Below, piece by piece: positions 57,395 through 64,000 of a stretch of 64,000 nt of DNA. A model generated the notes under the pieces. The model was given only the letters and a program-made list of their open reading frames with translations. It ran no database searches and was not told the origin of the DNA. The stretch lies in the NCBI GenBank assembly GCA_035308965.1, contig DATGFN010000022.1, positions 248,001-312,000 of the forward strand, given 5' to 3'. A program made the position numbers and the translations under genes. Position 1 is the stretch's first letter; each line of letters starts with the position of its first letter. Source of the stretch: DASYXZ01 sp035308965 (GTDB lineage: Bacteria; Acidobacteriota; Terriglobia; UBA7540).

Positions 57395-58093
57395 GTGCAA
57401 AGAATAACCTTCTTCCTGGCATGTGCCGCTCTCGGCCTTTCGATCTTCGCCGTGACACGATTGAATGGTCCCAGTCATGTGATTGCGGCGGACAAGAACC
57501 CTTGGGAAGACATCCGCAACTACCCTCCGCTGGTTTTTACCAGCAAGGCCACGCTGGACTGCTCGATTTCATCCACGGCCAATGGCCGTCAGGTGATGAA
57601 AACGACGTCGGGCGCCGGCTTTAGTTTCGATGCGCTCATGCTGCCCATCAAGGATGGCCTGGTGAAAGTCAAAGACCCGGGGATGATGTACAAATTCACG
57701 GCATTTCCCACTTCCACCGTGAAAGCCCATTTTGCCGGGCTCGGCGATGGGACGATTACCGAAATGCAAGTGGAGGTTGAGGTGGACGTCAAGCGCTTCA
57801 AGCAGGCTGGTGGGCCCGGGACTACCATCACCTTCAGCGCCGCGGACATCACATCCGATGCGGCATACGTTGAATATACGGGCGTGTTTGTCCGCGACTC
57901 GGACCGGAAAATCTTTCCCTTCCGCGTCGTGTTTAATAGTGTGACCGAAGGCCGTGGAAGCGTCGTGCCCGCCCGGCCGGGGCCTGAAGTTCCCCTGATG
58001 AGTAAAATGGTGTCGCTCGGCTCCCTCCAGAATCCCGCCATTGTCACCACCGCCCTTTACGAAGCGGAGGAGGGCGTGAGGAAACTGCAATAA
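57395..58093 (+). CDS. Secreted protein of unknown function
   Basis: 232 residues from GTG 57395, chosen because GAGGAGG lies 7 bases upstream. A signal peptide (VQRITFFLACAALGLSIFAV). The mature part is beta-rich, with KTTSGAGFSFDALMLPIKDG, TEMQVEVEVDVKRFKQAG and VRDSDRKIFPFRVVFNS. No domain recognised. Placed between the ADOP run and the beta-lactamase-like gene. Confidence 0.75.
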   Translation: MQRITFFLACAALGLSIFAVTRLNGPSHVIAADKNPWEDIRNYPPLVFTSKATLDCSISSTANGRQVMKTTSGAGFSFDALMLPIKDGLVKVKDPGMMYKFTAFPTSTVKAHFAGLGDGTITEMQVEVEVDVKRFKQAGGPGTTITFSAADITSDAAYVEYTGVFVRDSDRKIFPFRVVFNSVTEGRGSVVPARPGPEVPLMSKMVSLGSLQNPAIVTTALYEAEEGVRKLQ

Positions 58094-58182
58094 CTCGAAA
58101 CTGGAAAATGGAAATTGGAAAATGGGATAGAGGATCAATATGCCAGTTTCCAATTTCTAGTTTCCATTTTCCAGAACACCCA
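58092..58182. repeat. Heptad inverted repeat (GAAAATG/GAAATTG words)
   Basis: CGAAACTGGAAAATGGAAAT then TGGAAAATGG on the left; CCAGTTTCCAATTTCTAG and TTTCCATTTTCCAG on the right. Confidence 0.7.
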
Positions 58183-58247
58183 ATTCTTCGCTCTCTCCGT
58201 GCTAAACTCGCCCTCCTCGAAATACATTTGGGAGAAGGAGCTTTTTC

Positions 58248-59183
58248 ATGCGCCATCGGCGTCTTTCAATAGTTCTTTGGGTTACTTGCGCCCTGGTCGT
58301 TGCCATTCCGGCCCGCGCCCAGGTTAAAAGCGCGGGTTCACTGCAATCCGAGCTGCACAACAAGCTCGATGCGGACCTGAACCGTGCCGCCGAACACCTG
58401 CACGGCGTAATGGGTTACGCCATCAAGGACCTGACCACGGGGGAATCGTTTAATGGCAACGCCAGCCTGGTATTTCCCACCGCCAGCTCCATCAAGCTGG
58501 CCGTGCTGCTGGAGCTGATGCGCCAGGATCAGGAAGGCAAGTTGTCACTCGGCGAAATGCACACGGTCAAACACAGCGAACTACCGATGGGGGATACCGA
58601 TCCCATATTGCACATGCTGGGCGACGGCACCGTCACCATGACCCTGCGCGACGTGGCAACCTTCATGGTGGTCTTGAGCGATAACGGCGCCACCAATATC
58701 CTGATCGATCGGGTGGGGATGGCCAGCGTGAATACGGAAATCGCCCGCTTGGGATTGTCCGAAACAAAATTGCGGCGGCATATGATTGACATTGAAGCGG
58801 CCCGCCGAGGCAGTGAAAACGTTTCCACTCCGGCCGAACTTTCGGCGCTCCTGGAAAAAGTGCACGGCGGAAATGTGCTCGACCCTGCCCATTCCAAGGA
58901 ATATTTCGACCTCATCGGTTTGCCCAAAGACAGCATGTTCAATAAAGCGCTGCCTTCGACCGTCCGCATTGAAGACAAACCCGGCGAGCTTGACGCCGTG
59001 CGCTGCGACGCGGGCATTATCGAGATTCCCGGTCACCCGTTCGTGATGACCGTGATGACGTCCTATCTGGCGACCAATGAAGAGGGCGAGCGCGCCGTCA
59101 AGGAAGTGGCCCGCCTCGCTTATGAATATTTCGACCGATTGGCCCGATCAAGCGCCTTCGGCCGGTCCATTTCGGAAAAATGA
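58248..59183 (+). CDS. Class A beta-lactamase-like serine hydrolase
   Basis: 311 residues. A signal peptide (LSIVLWVTCALVVAIPARA). Serine nucleophile motif SSIK (Ser80, Lys83), SDN at 144-146 and an omega-loop-like glutamate in DIEAARRGSEN. The usual KTG triad appears as KPG in EDKPGELDAVRCDAG, followed by the expected CDAGII strand. Belongs to the beta-lactamase2 group, whose members may be lactamases or peptidoglycan-linked hydrolases. Periplasmic. Antibiotic activity cannot be inferred from sequence. Confidence 0.85.
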   Translation: MRHRRLSIVLWVTCALVVAIPARAQVKSAGSLQSELHNKLDADLNRAAEHLHGVMGYAIKDLTTGESFNGNASLVFPTASSIKLAVLLELMRQDQEGKLSLGEMHTVKHSELPMGDTDPILHMLGDGTVTMTLRDVATFMVVLSDNGATNILIDRVGMASVNTEIARLGLSETKLRRHMIDIEAARRGSENVSTPAELSALLEKVHGGNVLDPAHSKEYFDLIGLPKDSMFNKALPSTVRIEDKPGELDAVRCDAGIIEIPGHPFVMTVMTSYLATNEEGERAVKEVARLAYEYFDRLARSSAFGRSISEK

Positions 59184-59233
59184 TAAAAACGCGAATCAGT
59201 ATCGCACCAGCCGGAGCGGCTGGAGGGAATGAC

Positions 59234-59272
59234 TTGACTGAGGGATTGCGTTCGTTTACATTCAAAACGAAC
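59234..59272 (+). promoter_or_regulatory. Promoter and operator of the second toxin-antitoxin pair
   Basis: TTGACT at 59234-59239 and TACATT at 59257-59262, 17 apart. A perfect inverted repeat GTTCGTTT/AAACGAAC (59250-59257, 59265-59272) overlaps the -10 box, consistent with repression by the antitoxin. Confidence 0.6.
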
Positions 59273-59291
59273 ACATTTGCAGGAGATCACC

Positions 59292-59540
59292 ATGCCCAAA
59301 ACCCTGACTTTGCGTTTGGATGATGAAACCTATACCACCTTTGCGCGAGCTGCGAAGGCCGAGCGCCGATCCCTCGCCAATTTGATCGAGACGGCCGCTC
59401 TGCGACACATTGACGAATCCAATTTTGTGGACGACGCAGAAATGGCCGAGATCTTGTCGGACCGCGATCTACTCGGGCGACTTAAGGCAGGCTCAGCCGA
59501 TGCCAAGAGGCGAAGGGGCCGGTTCGTCCCCAAACTATAG
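59292..59540 (+). CDS. Ribbon-helix-helix antitoxin
   Basis: 82 residues from ATG 59292, with AGGAGAT upstream. The N-terminal MPKTLTLRLDDETYTTFARA and ERRSLANLIETAALRHIDES form a CopG/RHH domain. The C-terminal part (LGRLKAGSADAKRRRGRFV) would wrap the toxin. It overlaps the toxin gene by 41 bases and probably binds the palindrome at 59250-59272. Confidence 0.85.
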   Translation: MPKTLTLRLDDETYTTFARAAKAERRSLANLIETAALRHIDESNFVDDAEMAEILSDRDLLGRLKAGSADAKRRRGRFVPKL

Positions 59541-59808
59541 AATCTTCGAAACACAACAATTTTTTTCTGAGATTGCCCGGGCAGCTCAGGCGAAACAGGC
59601 GCAGCTCGAAAACAAGCTTCGCACATATGTCTATCCAATTCTATTAGACGAACCCCACATCGGTCCCAACATCAAACGACTGAAGAATTGGGACCCGCGA
59701 ACATGGCGCTACCGCGTGGGTGCTTGGCGCTTCTTTTATGAAATTGACGAGGAGAGGCGAGTAATTCTGATGATAGCCTGCAAGCACCGCAAAGAAGCCT
59801 ATCGATAA
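59500..59808 (+). CDS. RelE/ParE-type toxin
   Basis: 102 residues from ATG 59500, inside the antitoxin 3' end. YRIFETQQFFSEIARAAQAK, then LDEPHIGPNIKRLKNWDPRT, WRYRVGAWRFFYEIDEERRV and IACKHRKEAYR match RelE-fold mRNA interferases. Catalytic-type Arg and Lys/His residues are in the C-terminal half. Full length. Confidence 0.88.
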   Translation: MPRGEGAGSSPNYRIFETQQFFSEIARAAQAKQAQLENKLRTYVYPILLDEPHIGPNIKRLKNWDPRTWRYRVGAWRFFYEIDEERRVILMIACKHRKEAYR

Positions 59809-59827
59809 TTGTGAAAGACAGGTCCAA

Positions 59828-60280
59828 ATGCAAACGCCTAAATCTCAGCCCCTTAATATTCAAGCTCAAGCGCGCTTCCTAAAACTGCTCTTTTTTGTCA
59901 TGGTATTTTCCGTCGGAATGGACGCCGGAGTCCTTCAATTGATTGGCCAAAGAGCTGATCATTCGCCGGACGCATTTAGGATGGGATTGGAAGTGCTTGC
60001 CCTGGCGTCAGCACTAGTTGTTCTCTTTGTACGTTTTGTGATGATCGCCGGAGTGCTGGTTCCGGACGCGCCCATCCCGGTCGCCGAGCGCATGGCAAAG
60101 CTTCGCACTTACTTCATTGTGTGTTATGTCTTTTCCGAAACCGTTGCGCTTTACGGTTTTGTAGGGAGGTATATGGGAGGGAGCCTGGTTGAGAGCGCCC
60201 CCTTTTTTGCGGGTTCGCTCATTCTCTATGCCCTCTGCTATCCCCGACTCCCTTCAGACCTTGACGACAGCCAGCCGTAA
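59828..60280 (+). CDS. Integral membrane protein of unknown function
   Basis: 150 residues with four hydrophobic helices (FLKLLFFVMVFSVGMDAGVL, LALASALVVLFVRFVMIAGV, RTYFIVCYVFSETVALYGFV, FFAGSLILYALCY). No family recognised. Starts 19 bases after the toxin stop on the same strand. Confidence 0.65.
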   Translation: MQTPKSQPLNIQAQARFLKLLFFVMVFSVGMDAGVLQLIGQRADHSPDAFRMGLEVLALASALVVLFVRFVMIAGVLVPDAPIPVAERMAKLRTYFIVCYVFSETVALYGFVGRYMGGSLVESAPFFAGSLILYALCYPRLPSDLDDSQP

Positions 60281-60440
60281 GCAGAGTCGATCCTTCACCT
60301 GAATATCCTTCGACTCCGCCCGATTTTCCAACTATTTTCCCGGCAGACAGCTCCCCCTGCATCGAAGAGTATGTGTCCAAAGAATATTTTGTTGAAGGTG
60401 AAAAAAGGGCTAACCGTTTGATCGTTGCCCTAGTCTAACT

Positions 60441-60791
60441 ATGTCAGCAGGGAGGCGCACATTGAATCGAGACGAGATTCCACCCGGAACGCTTTATTTG
60501 CTGATCCTCAAGACACTCGCGCGCGGGGGAGAGATGCACGGATACGAGATCGCCAATTTCATCCAGCGCATTTCCGAGGACGTATTACAGGTTGAGGAAG
60601 GCTCGCTCTATCCCGCCTTGCAGAGAATGTTGATCAAAGGCTGGGTGACGGCGAAATGGGGAACGACGGAAGGGAACCGGCGGGCGCGTTATTACCAGCT
60701 CACTACCGCGGGGAAAAAACAGTTGCACGTCGAAGTCTCCCAGTTTGAGCGCGTGGTGGCCGCCATCGGGCGGGTGATTGAAACGGCGTAA
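60441..60791 (+). CDS. PadR-family regulator of ADOP 5
   Basis: 116 residues. A PadR winged helix (LYLLILKTLARGGEMHGYEI, VEEGSLYPALQRMLIKGWVT, RRARYYQLTTAGKKQL). In Acidobacteriota a PadR gene of this size typically precedes ADOP permeases. The sequence CTAGTCTAACTATG at the start region could hold its operator. ADOP 5 follows 165 bases downstream across a heptad repeat. Confidence 0.9.
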   Translation: MSAGRRTLNRDEIPPGTLYLLILKTLARGGEMHGYEIANFIQRISEDVLQVEEGSLYPALQRMLIKGWVTAKWGTTEGNRRARYYQLTTAGKKQLHVEVSQFERVVAAIGRVIETA

Positions 60792-60948
60792 GGAAATCGG
60801 AAATTGGAAACTGGAAACTGGAAATTCGGAAATGGAAAATCGAAATTCGAAAAATCGAAACTGAAAAACAGAAACTGGAAATAGAAGTTCGGGAGTCAGT
60901 TGCCATGGCCATTTTCTAATTTCCAATTTCCATTTTCCCTTTCAATAA
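60790..60948. repeat. Long heptad inverted repeat (GGAAATT words) between padR and ADOP 5
   Basis: The longest example. GGAAATT GGAAACT GGAAACT and further variants extend for about 95 bases, then CCATTTTCTAATTTCCAATT and TCCATTTTCCC form the opposite arm just before the ADOP 5 start. Confidence 0.75.
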
Positions 60949-60956
60949 GGTGCATC

Positions 60957-63611
60957 ATGAAATGGCTCAGCGAACTCGCGCGGCGGCTGATGATGTTATG
61001 GCGCCGCGATCGATTCAACCGGGATCTGGAAGAAGAAATGCGCCTGCACCTGGAACAACGCGAGCGGGAACAAATTGAAAAAGGAATCGCGCCCGACGAG
61101 GCTTATTACGCCGCGCAACGGCAATTCGGAAACACATTGTTATTGAAAGAAAGGAGCCGCGATATGTGGGGATGGAATTCACTGGAAAATTTAATTCAAG
61201 ACGTGCGGTACGGCGCGCGGATGCTAATCAAGAATCCCGGCTTCACCGCCGTAGCCGTCATCGCGCTCGCCCTGGGCATTGGCGCCAACACGGCGATTTT
61301 TAGCGTGGTCAACGCCGTCCTGCTGCGCCCGCTGCCCTATAAGGATGCAGAGAGGCTGGTCGTGATTCTGCACTGGGGCAGCGGTCCGGTGGCCCCCGCC
61401 AATTTCCTGGATTGGCGCAGGCAGAATCATGTTTTTGACGGCATGGGCGCGGCGGAATATTGGACGCCCAACCTCACCGCTGTGGAAAGGCCCGAGCATA
61501 TTTGGGCTCTGCACGTAACCTCGGACATTTTTCCCGTCCTGGGGGTTCAACCGCTTCTTGGCCGCACATTTTTGCCGGATGAAGACCAGCCTGGCAAGGA
61601 GCACGAAGTCGTATTGAGTTACGGTTCCTGGCAGCAGCGTTTCGGCGGCGATGCTAAAGTGATCGGACGCTCGGTGACGTTGGACGGTGAAGCCTACACC
61701 ATAGTGGGCGTGATGCCGCGCGACTTCAAATTTGCTCCTTTCTGGGCGACCAAAGCGGAACTTTGGACCCCACTCGCCCTGGGCGACCGGGCCACCAGTC
61801 GGAGCGGGAACAGCCTTCGGATTTTCGCCCGCCTCAAGCCCGGCATTACTTTGGTCGCAGCCAGGGCTGAAATGGCAACTATTACGGCTCGACTTGAAAA
61901 AGAATATCCGGGCACCAACCGCGGCGTCGAGGTTGGCTCCTTGAAAGAGAAGGTGGTGGGAAACGTTCGTCCCGCCTTGCTCGTTCTGCTGGGTGCAGTC
62001 GGTTTTGTCCTTTTGATCGCCTGCGCCAATGTGGCCCACATGCTGTTGGCGCGCGCCGCCGTCCGGCAGAAAGAGGTGGCAGTTCGGATCGCCCTGGGCG
62101 CCGGCCGCTCGCGCGTGATATATCAATTTCTCACCGAAAGCATATTGCTGGCGTCGCTGGGCGGTGGCGCGGGCTTGCTGCTCGCCCTGTGGGGCATCCG
62201 CGTGTTGGTGGCGCTCAGTCCCGCAGGGATTCCGCGGGTGGAGACCGTCGGGTTGGACGGCACCGTACTCGCCTTCATGCTGGGTGTTTCGATTCTTACC
62301 GGAATCGCATTTGGCCTATTCCCGGCATGGCAAGCTTCCACGGTAAGCCTCAATGACTCGCTGAAGGAAGGAGGACGCGGCTCTACCGAAGGCATTCGCC
62401 GCAACCGGCTGCGCAGCCTGCTGGTAGCCTCCGAATTTGCGTTGGCTATGATTTTACTGATCGGCGCCGGGCTTATGATCCGCAGCCTGTACGCTCTTCA
62501 ATCGATCGACCCAGGATTCAATCCCCACGGCGTTCTAACGATGGTGGTATCGGTCACGGGTTCAAAGGCAGCCGAGCCTTCACGCCGCGCCACCTTTTTC
62601 CGGCAGTTGCTGGAGCGCGTTCGGTCGCTTCCCGGCGTGAAGTCAGCCAGCGCCATCAATCACCTGCCTCTTGCGGGAGACTTGTGGACCAAGCCCCTGT
62701 TGATTGAGGGAAGACCCATCCCGCGCCCCGGCGATGCTCCTGAGGCTGTGTACCGTGCTGTCCTGCCAGGCTATTTCAACACCATGAATATCCCCATCCT
62801 CCGCGGCCGGGACGTTGCCGAAAGCGATCATTTGAACTCTCCTGGAGTCGTTGTCATCAACGAGGCATTGGCGAATCAGACGTGGCCCGGCGAAAATCCA
62901 ATCGGCAAGCGCCTTGCCCTGCTGGACTCGCTTCCAAACCCTCAATGGCTCACCGTCGTCGGGGTGACGAAGAATGCCAGGCAGATCTATTGGGCGGAAC
63001 CCCCGGATATCGAAATATACCTGCCTTTGCCCCAAAGCCCTGACTACCTTGAAAGCCCACAATCCCACTTCTCCTATCTGACCTTGGTTGTTCGCGCCAG
63101 CGGCGATCCTGCGTCCCTCGCGCCCGCCATCGAAAGCGAGGTTTCGGCGCTCGACAAGGAGGTTACGGTTTCACAGGTGCAAACAATGGAGCAAGTGGTT
63201 GTAGATGCCACCGCTCAACCGCGTTTCTACCTCCTTCTGCTTGGTACATTCGCGGCTGTCGCACTGATCTTGGCCGCAGTGGGTATCTATGGCGTGATGA
63301 GCTATTCCGTTTCGCGCCGCACGCATGAAATGGGCGTTCGCATGGCGCTTGGCGCGGAGGGCGGCGATGTCCTGCGGCTGGTGGTAGGGCAAGGCATGGT
63401 CCTGGCGCTCGTCGGCGCCGGGGTCGGATTGCTAGGAGCGCTCGGCCTCACCCGCCTGATGGCCAGCCTGCTTTACGGCGTTCAACCTCACGATCCAACT
63501 ACCTTTCTGGTGGTTACCATCGTCTTATGTTTAGTGGCATTGGCGGCCAATTACCTTCCGGCCCGCCGTGCCACAAAAATCGATCCGATGGTGGCGCTGA
63601 GGTACGAGTAA
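60957..63611 (+). CDS. ADOP-type ABC permease 5, full-length with N-terminal extension
   Basis: 884 residues from ATG 60957. The first 75 residues are the ADOP-specific cytoplasmic extension (MKWLSELARRLMMLWRRDRF, DLEEEMRLHLEQREREQIEK), absent from ADOP 1-4. Then come the duplicated MacB core and FtsX domains, ending DPMVALRYE. Paired with padR upstream, the canonical acidobacterial arrangement. No ATP-binding subunit is encoded nearby. Confidence 0.92.
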   Translation: MKWLSELARRLMMLWRRDRFNRDLEEEMRLHLEQREREQIEKGIAPDEAYYAAQRQFGNTLLLKERSRDMWGWNSLENLIQDVRYGARMLIKNPGFTAVAVIALALGIGANTAIFSVVNAVLLRPLPYKDAERLVVILHWGSGPVAPANFLDWRRQNHVFDGMGAAEYWTPNLTAVERPEHIWALHVTSDIFPVLGVQPLLGRTFLPDEDQPGKEHEVVLSYGSWQQRFGGDAKVIGRSVTLDGEAYTIVGVMPRDFKFAPFWATKAELWTPLALGDRATSRSGNSLRIFARLKPGITLVAARAEMATITARLEKEYPGTNRGVEVGSLKEKVVGNVRPALLVLLGAVGFVLLIACANVAHMLLARAAVRQKEVAVRIALGAGRSRVIYQFLTESILLASLGGGAGLLLALWGIRVLVALSPAGIPRVETVGLDGTVLAFMLGVSILTGIAFGLFPAWQASTVSLNDSLKEGGRGSTEGIRRNRLRSLLVASEFALAMILLIGAGLMIRSLYALQSIDPGFNPHGVLTMVVSVTGSKAAEPSRRATFFRQLLERVRSLPGVKSASAINHLPLAGDLWTKPLLIEGRPIPRPGDAPEAVYRAVLPGYFNTMNIPILRGRDVAESDHLNSPGVVVINEALANQTWPGENPIGKRLALLDSLPNPQWLTVVGVTKNARQIYWAEPPDIEIYLPLPQSPDYLESPQSHFSYLTLVVRASGDPASLAPAIESEVSALDKEVTVSQVQTMEQVVVDATAQPRFYLLLLGTFAAVALILAAVGIYGVMSYSVSRRTHEMGVRMALGAEGGDVLRLVVGQGMVLALVGAGVGLLGALGLTRLMASLLYGVQPHDPTTFLVVTIVLCLVALAANYLPARRATKIDPMVALRYE

Positions 63612-63712
63612 TTGACGATTGACGATCGACGATTGAAAAACCCATGAGTTTCGCCCATCATTTTTGAGACTTTAATCCTCAATCAGGAATCGTCAATCGG
63701 CAATTCGCCCAA
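63612..63712. repeat. Heptad words (GATTGAC) between ADOP 5 and 6
   Basis: TTGACGATTGACGATCGACG then ATTGAAAAACCCATGAGTTT and AATCGTCAATCGGCAATTCG. Homologous to 54638-54745. Confidence 0.65.
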
Positions 63713-63727
63713 GCGCGGAGAAGCGAA

Positions 63728-64000
63728 ATGACAAATCTGATCACGGACCTCAGACATGCCTTTCGAATGCTCGCCAGGAGTCCCGGCTTTACTATTTTTG
63801 CCATCTTGATAGTCGGGCTCGGCATCGGAGCCAGCGTGACCGTCTTCAGCGTCGTGAACGCGCTCCTTTTGCGCCCGCTCCCTTTCAGCGATCCCGGCCA
63901 ACTCGTCTGGATTGCGAATGGTGGGAAGGAAGGTGATCTTTCCGGCCTGACGGTGCAAGTGGATCACTTCCTTGACTATCGCAACGACAACAAATCATTT
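63728..64000 (+). CDS. ADOP-type ABC permease 6, cut by window edge
   Basis: 91 residues visible from ATG 63728: MTNLITDLRHAFRMLARSPG, first helix IFAILIVGLGIGASVTVFSV, then VNALLLRPLPF and the start of the periplasmic core. Lacks the N-terminal extension. The N-terminus and upstream region closely parallel ADOP 4. Confidence 0.85.
   Translation, partial: MTNLITDLRHAFRMLARSPGFTIFAILIVGLGIGASVTVFSVVNALLLRPLPFSDPGQLVWIANGGKEGDLSGLTVQVDHFLDYRNDNKSF

Overview
The window looks like the chromosome of an Acidobacteriota (Terriglobia-like) bacterium. The evidence is a family signature rather than a single marker gene. It has six ADOP-type orphan permeases (one cut by the window edge), a PadR regulator beside one of them, a VWFA-related secreted protein of the acidobacterial type, a carboxypeptidase-regulatory/TonB-dependent Oar-like receptor, an FG-GAP/ASPIC protein and many short palindromic intergenic repeats. 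No rRNA, CRISPR array or intact transposase gene is visible.

Layout. 1-6501: a cut-off secreted small protein, a large outer-membrane receptor and a VWFA-related protein. 6539-7306: a toxin-antitoxin pair with its own operator. 7307-11643: an array of 27 tRNA genes (one interrupted, several with non-canonical features), preceded and interleaved by two copies of an unrecognised 203-nt structured RNA with intrinsic terminators, several palindromic insertions and an HNH endonuclease gene. 11735-14588: a SAM-I riboswitch with terminator ahead of a threonine-synthase-like gene, a ubiquitin-like sulfur-carrier gene and homoserine kinase. 14786-18288: succinate dehydrogenase sdhCAB. 18369-24486: DinB, AlkD-like, dienelactone hydrolase, FG-GAP/ASPIC, TIG and amidohydrolase genes. 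24738-32245: two tandem thymidylate-kinase-like genes, CHAD, an amino acid permease, SixA, a PLD-type nuclease, a GNAT and an SGNH hydrolase. 32421-37033: a GMC dehydrogenase with its small subunit and a secreted TIM-barrel protein. 37059-42978: trpG, trpE and aroDE, with hicBA, a GNAT gene and the debris of a ParDE-like module lodged between trpG and trpE. 43339-46700: NUDIX, DUF488, a short transcription unit with a perfect Shine-Dalgarno, pcm and a ThiF/MoeB E1. 47116-64000: the ADOP permease array with a beta-lactamase-like protein, a second toxin-antitoxin pair and PadR.

Strongest leads. (1) The riboswitch-thrC-UBL-thrB operon: the UBL ends in GG plus three residues, and SAM control suggests a sulfur-carrier-dependent homocysteine route rather than, or beside, threonine synthesis. 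(2) The tRNA array with its duplicated RNA, HNH gene, odd tRNAs and a tRNA-Glu split by a palindromic element that can be joined back exactly. (3) A small RNA/peptide unit at 44437-44703 whose ribosome-binding site matches 14 nt of the 16S rRNA tail and whose coding region is part of a long-range stem. (4) A set of intergenic inverted repeats built from degenerate seven-base words, differing in word from place to place but sharing the period.
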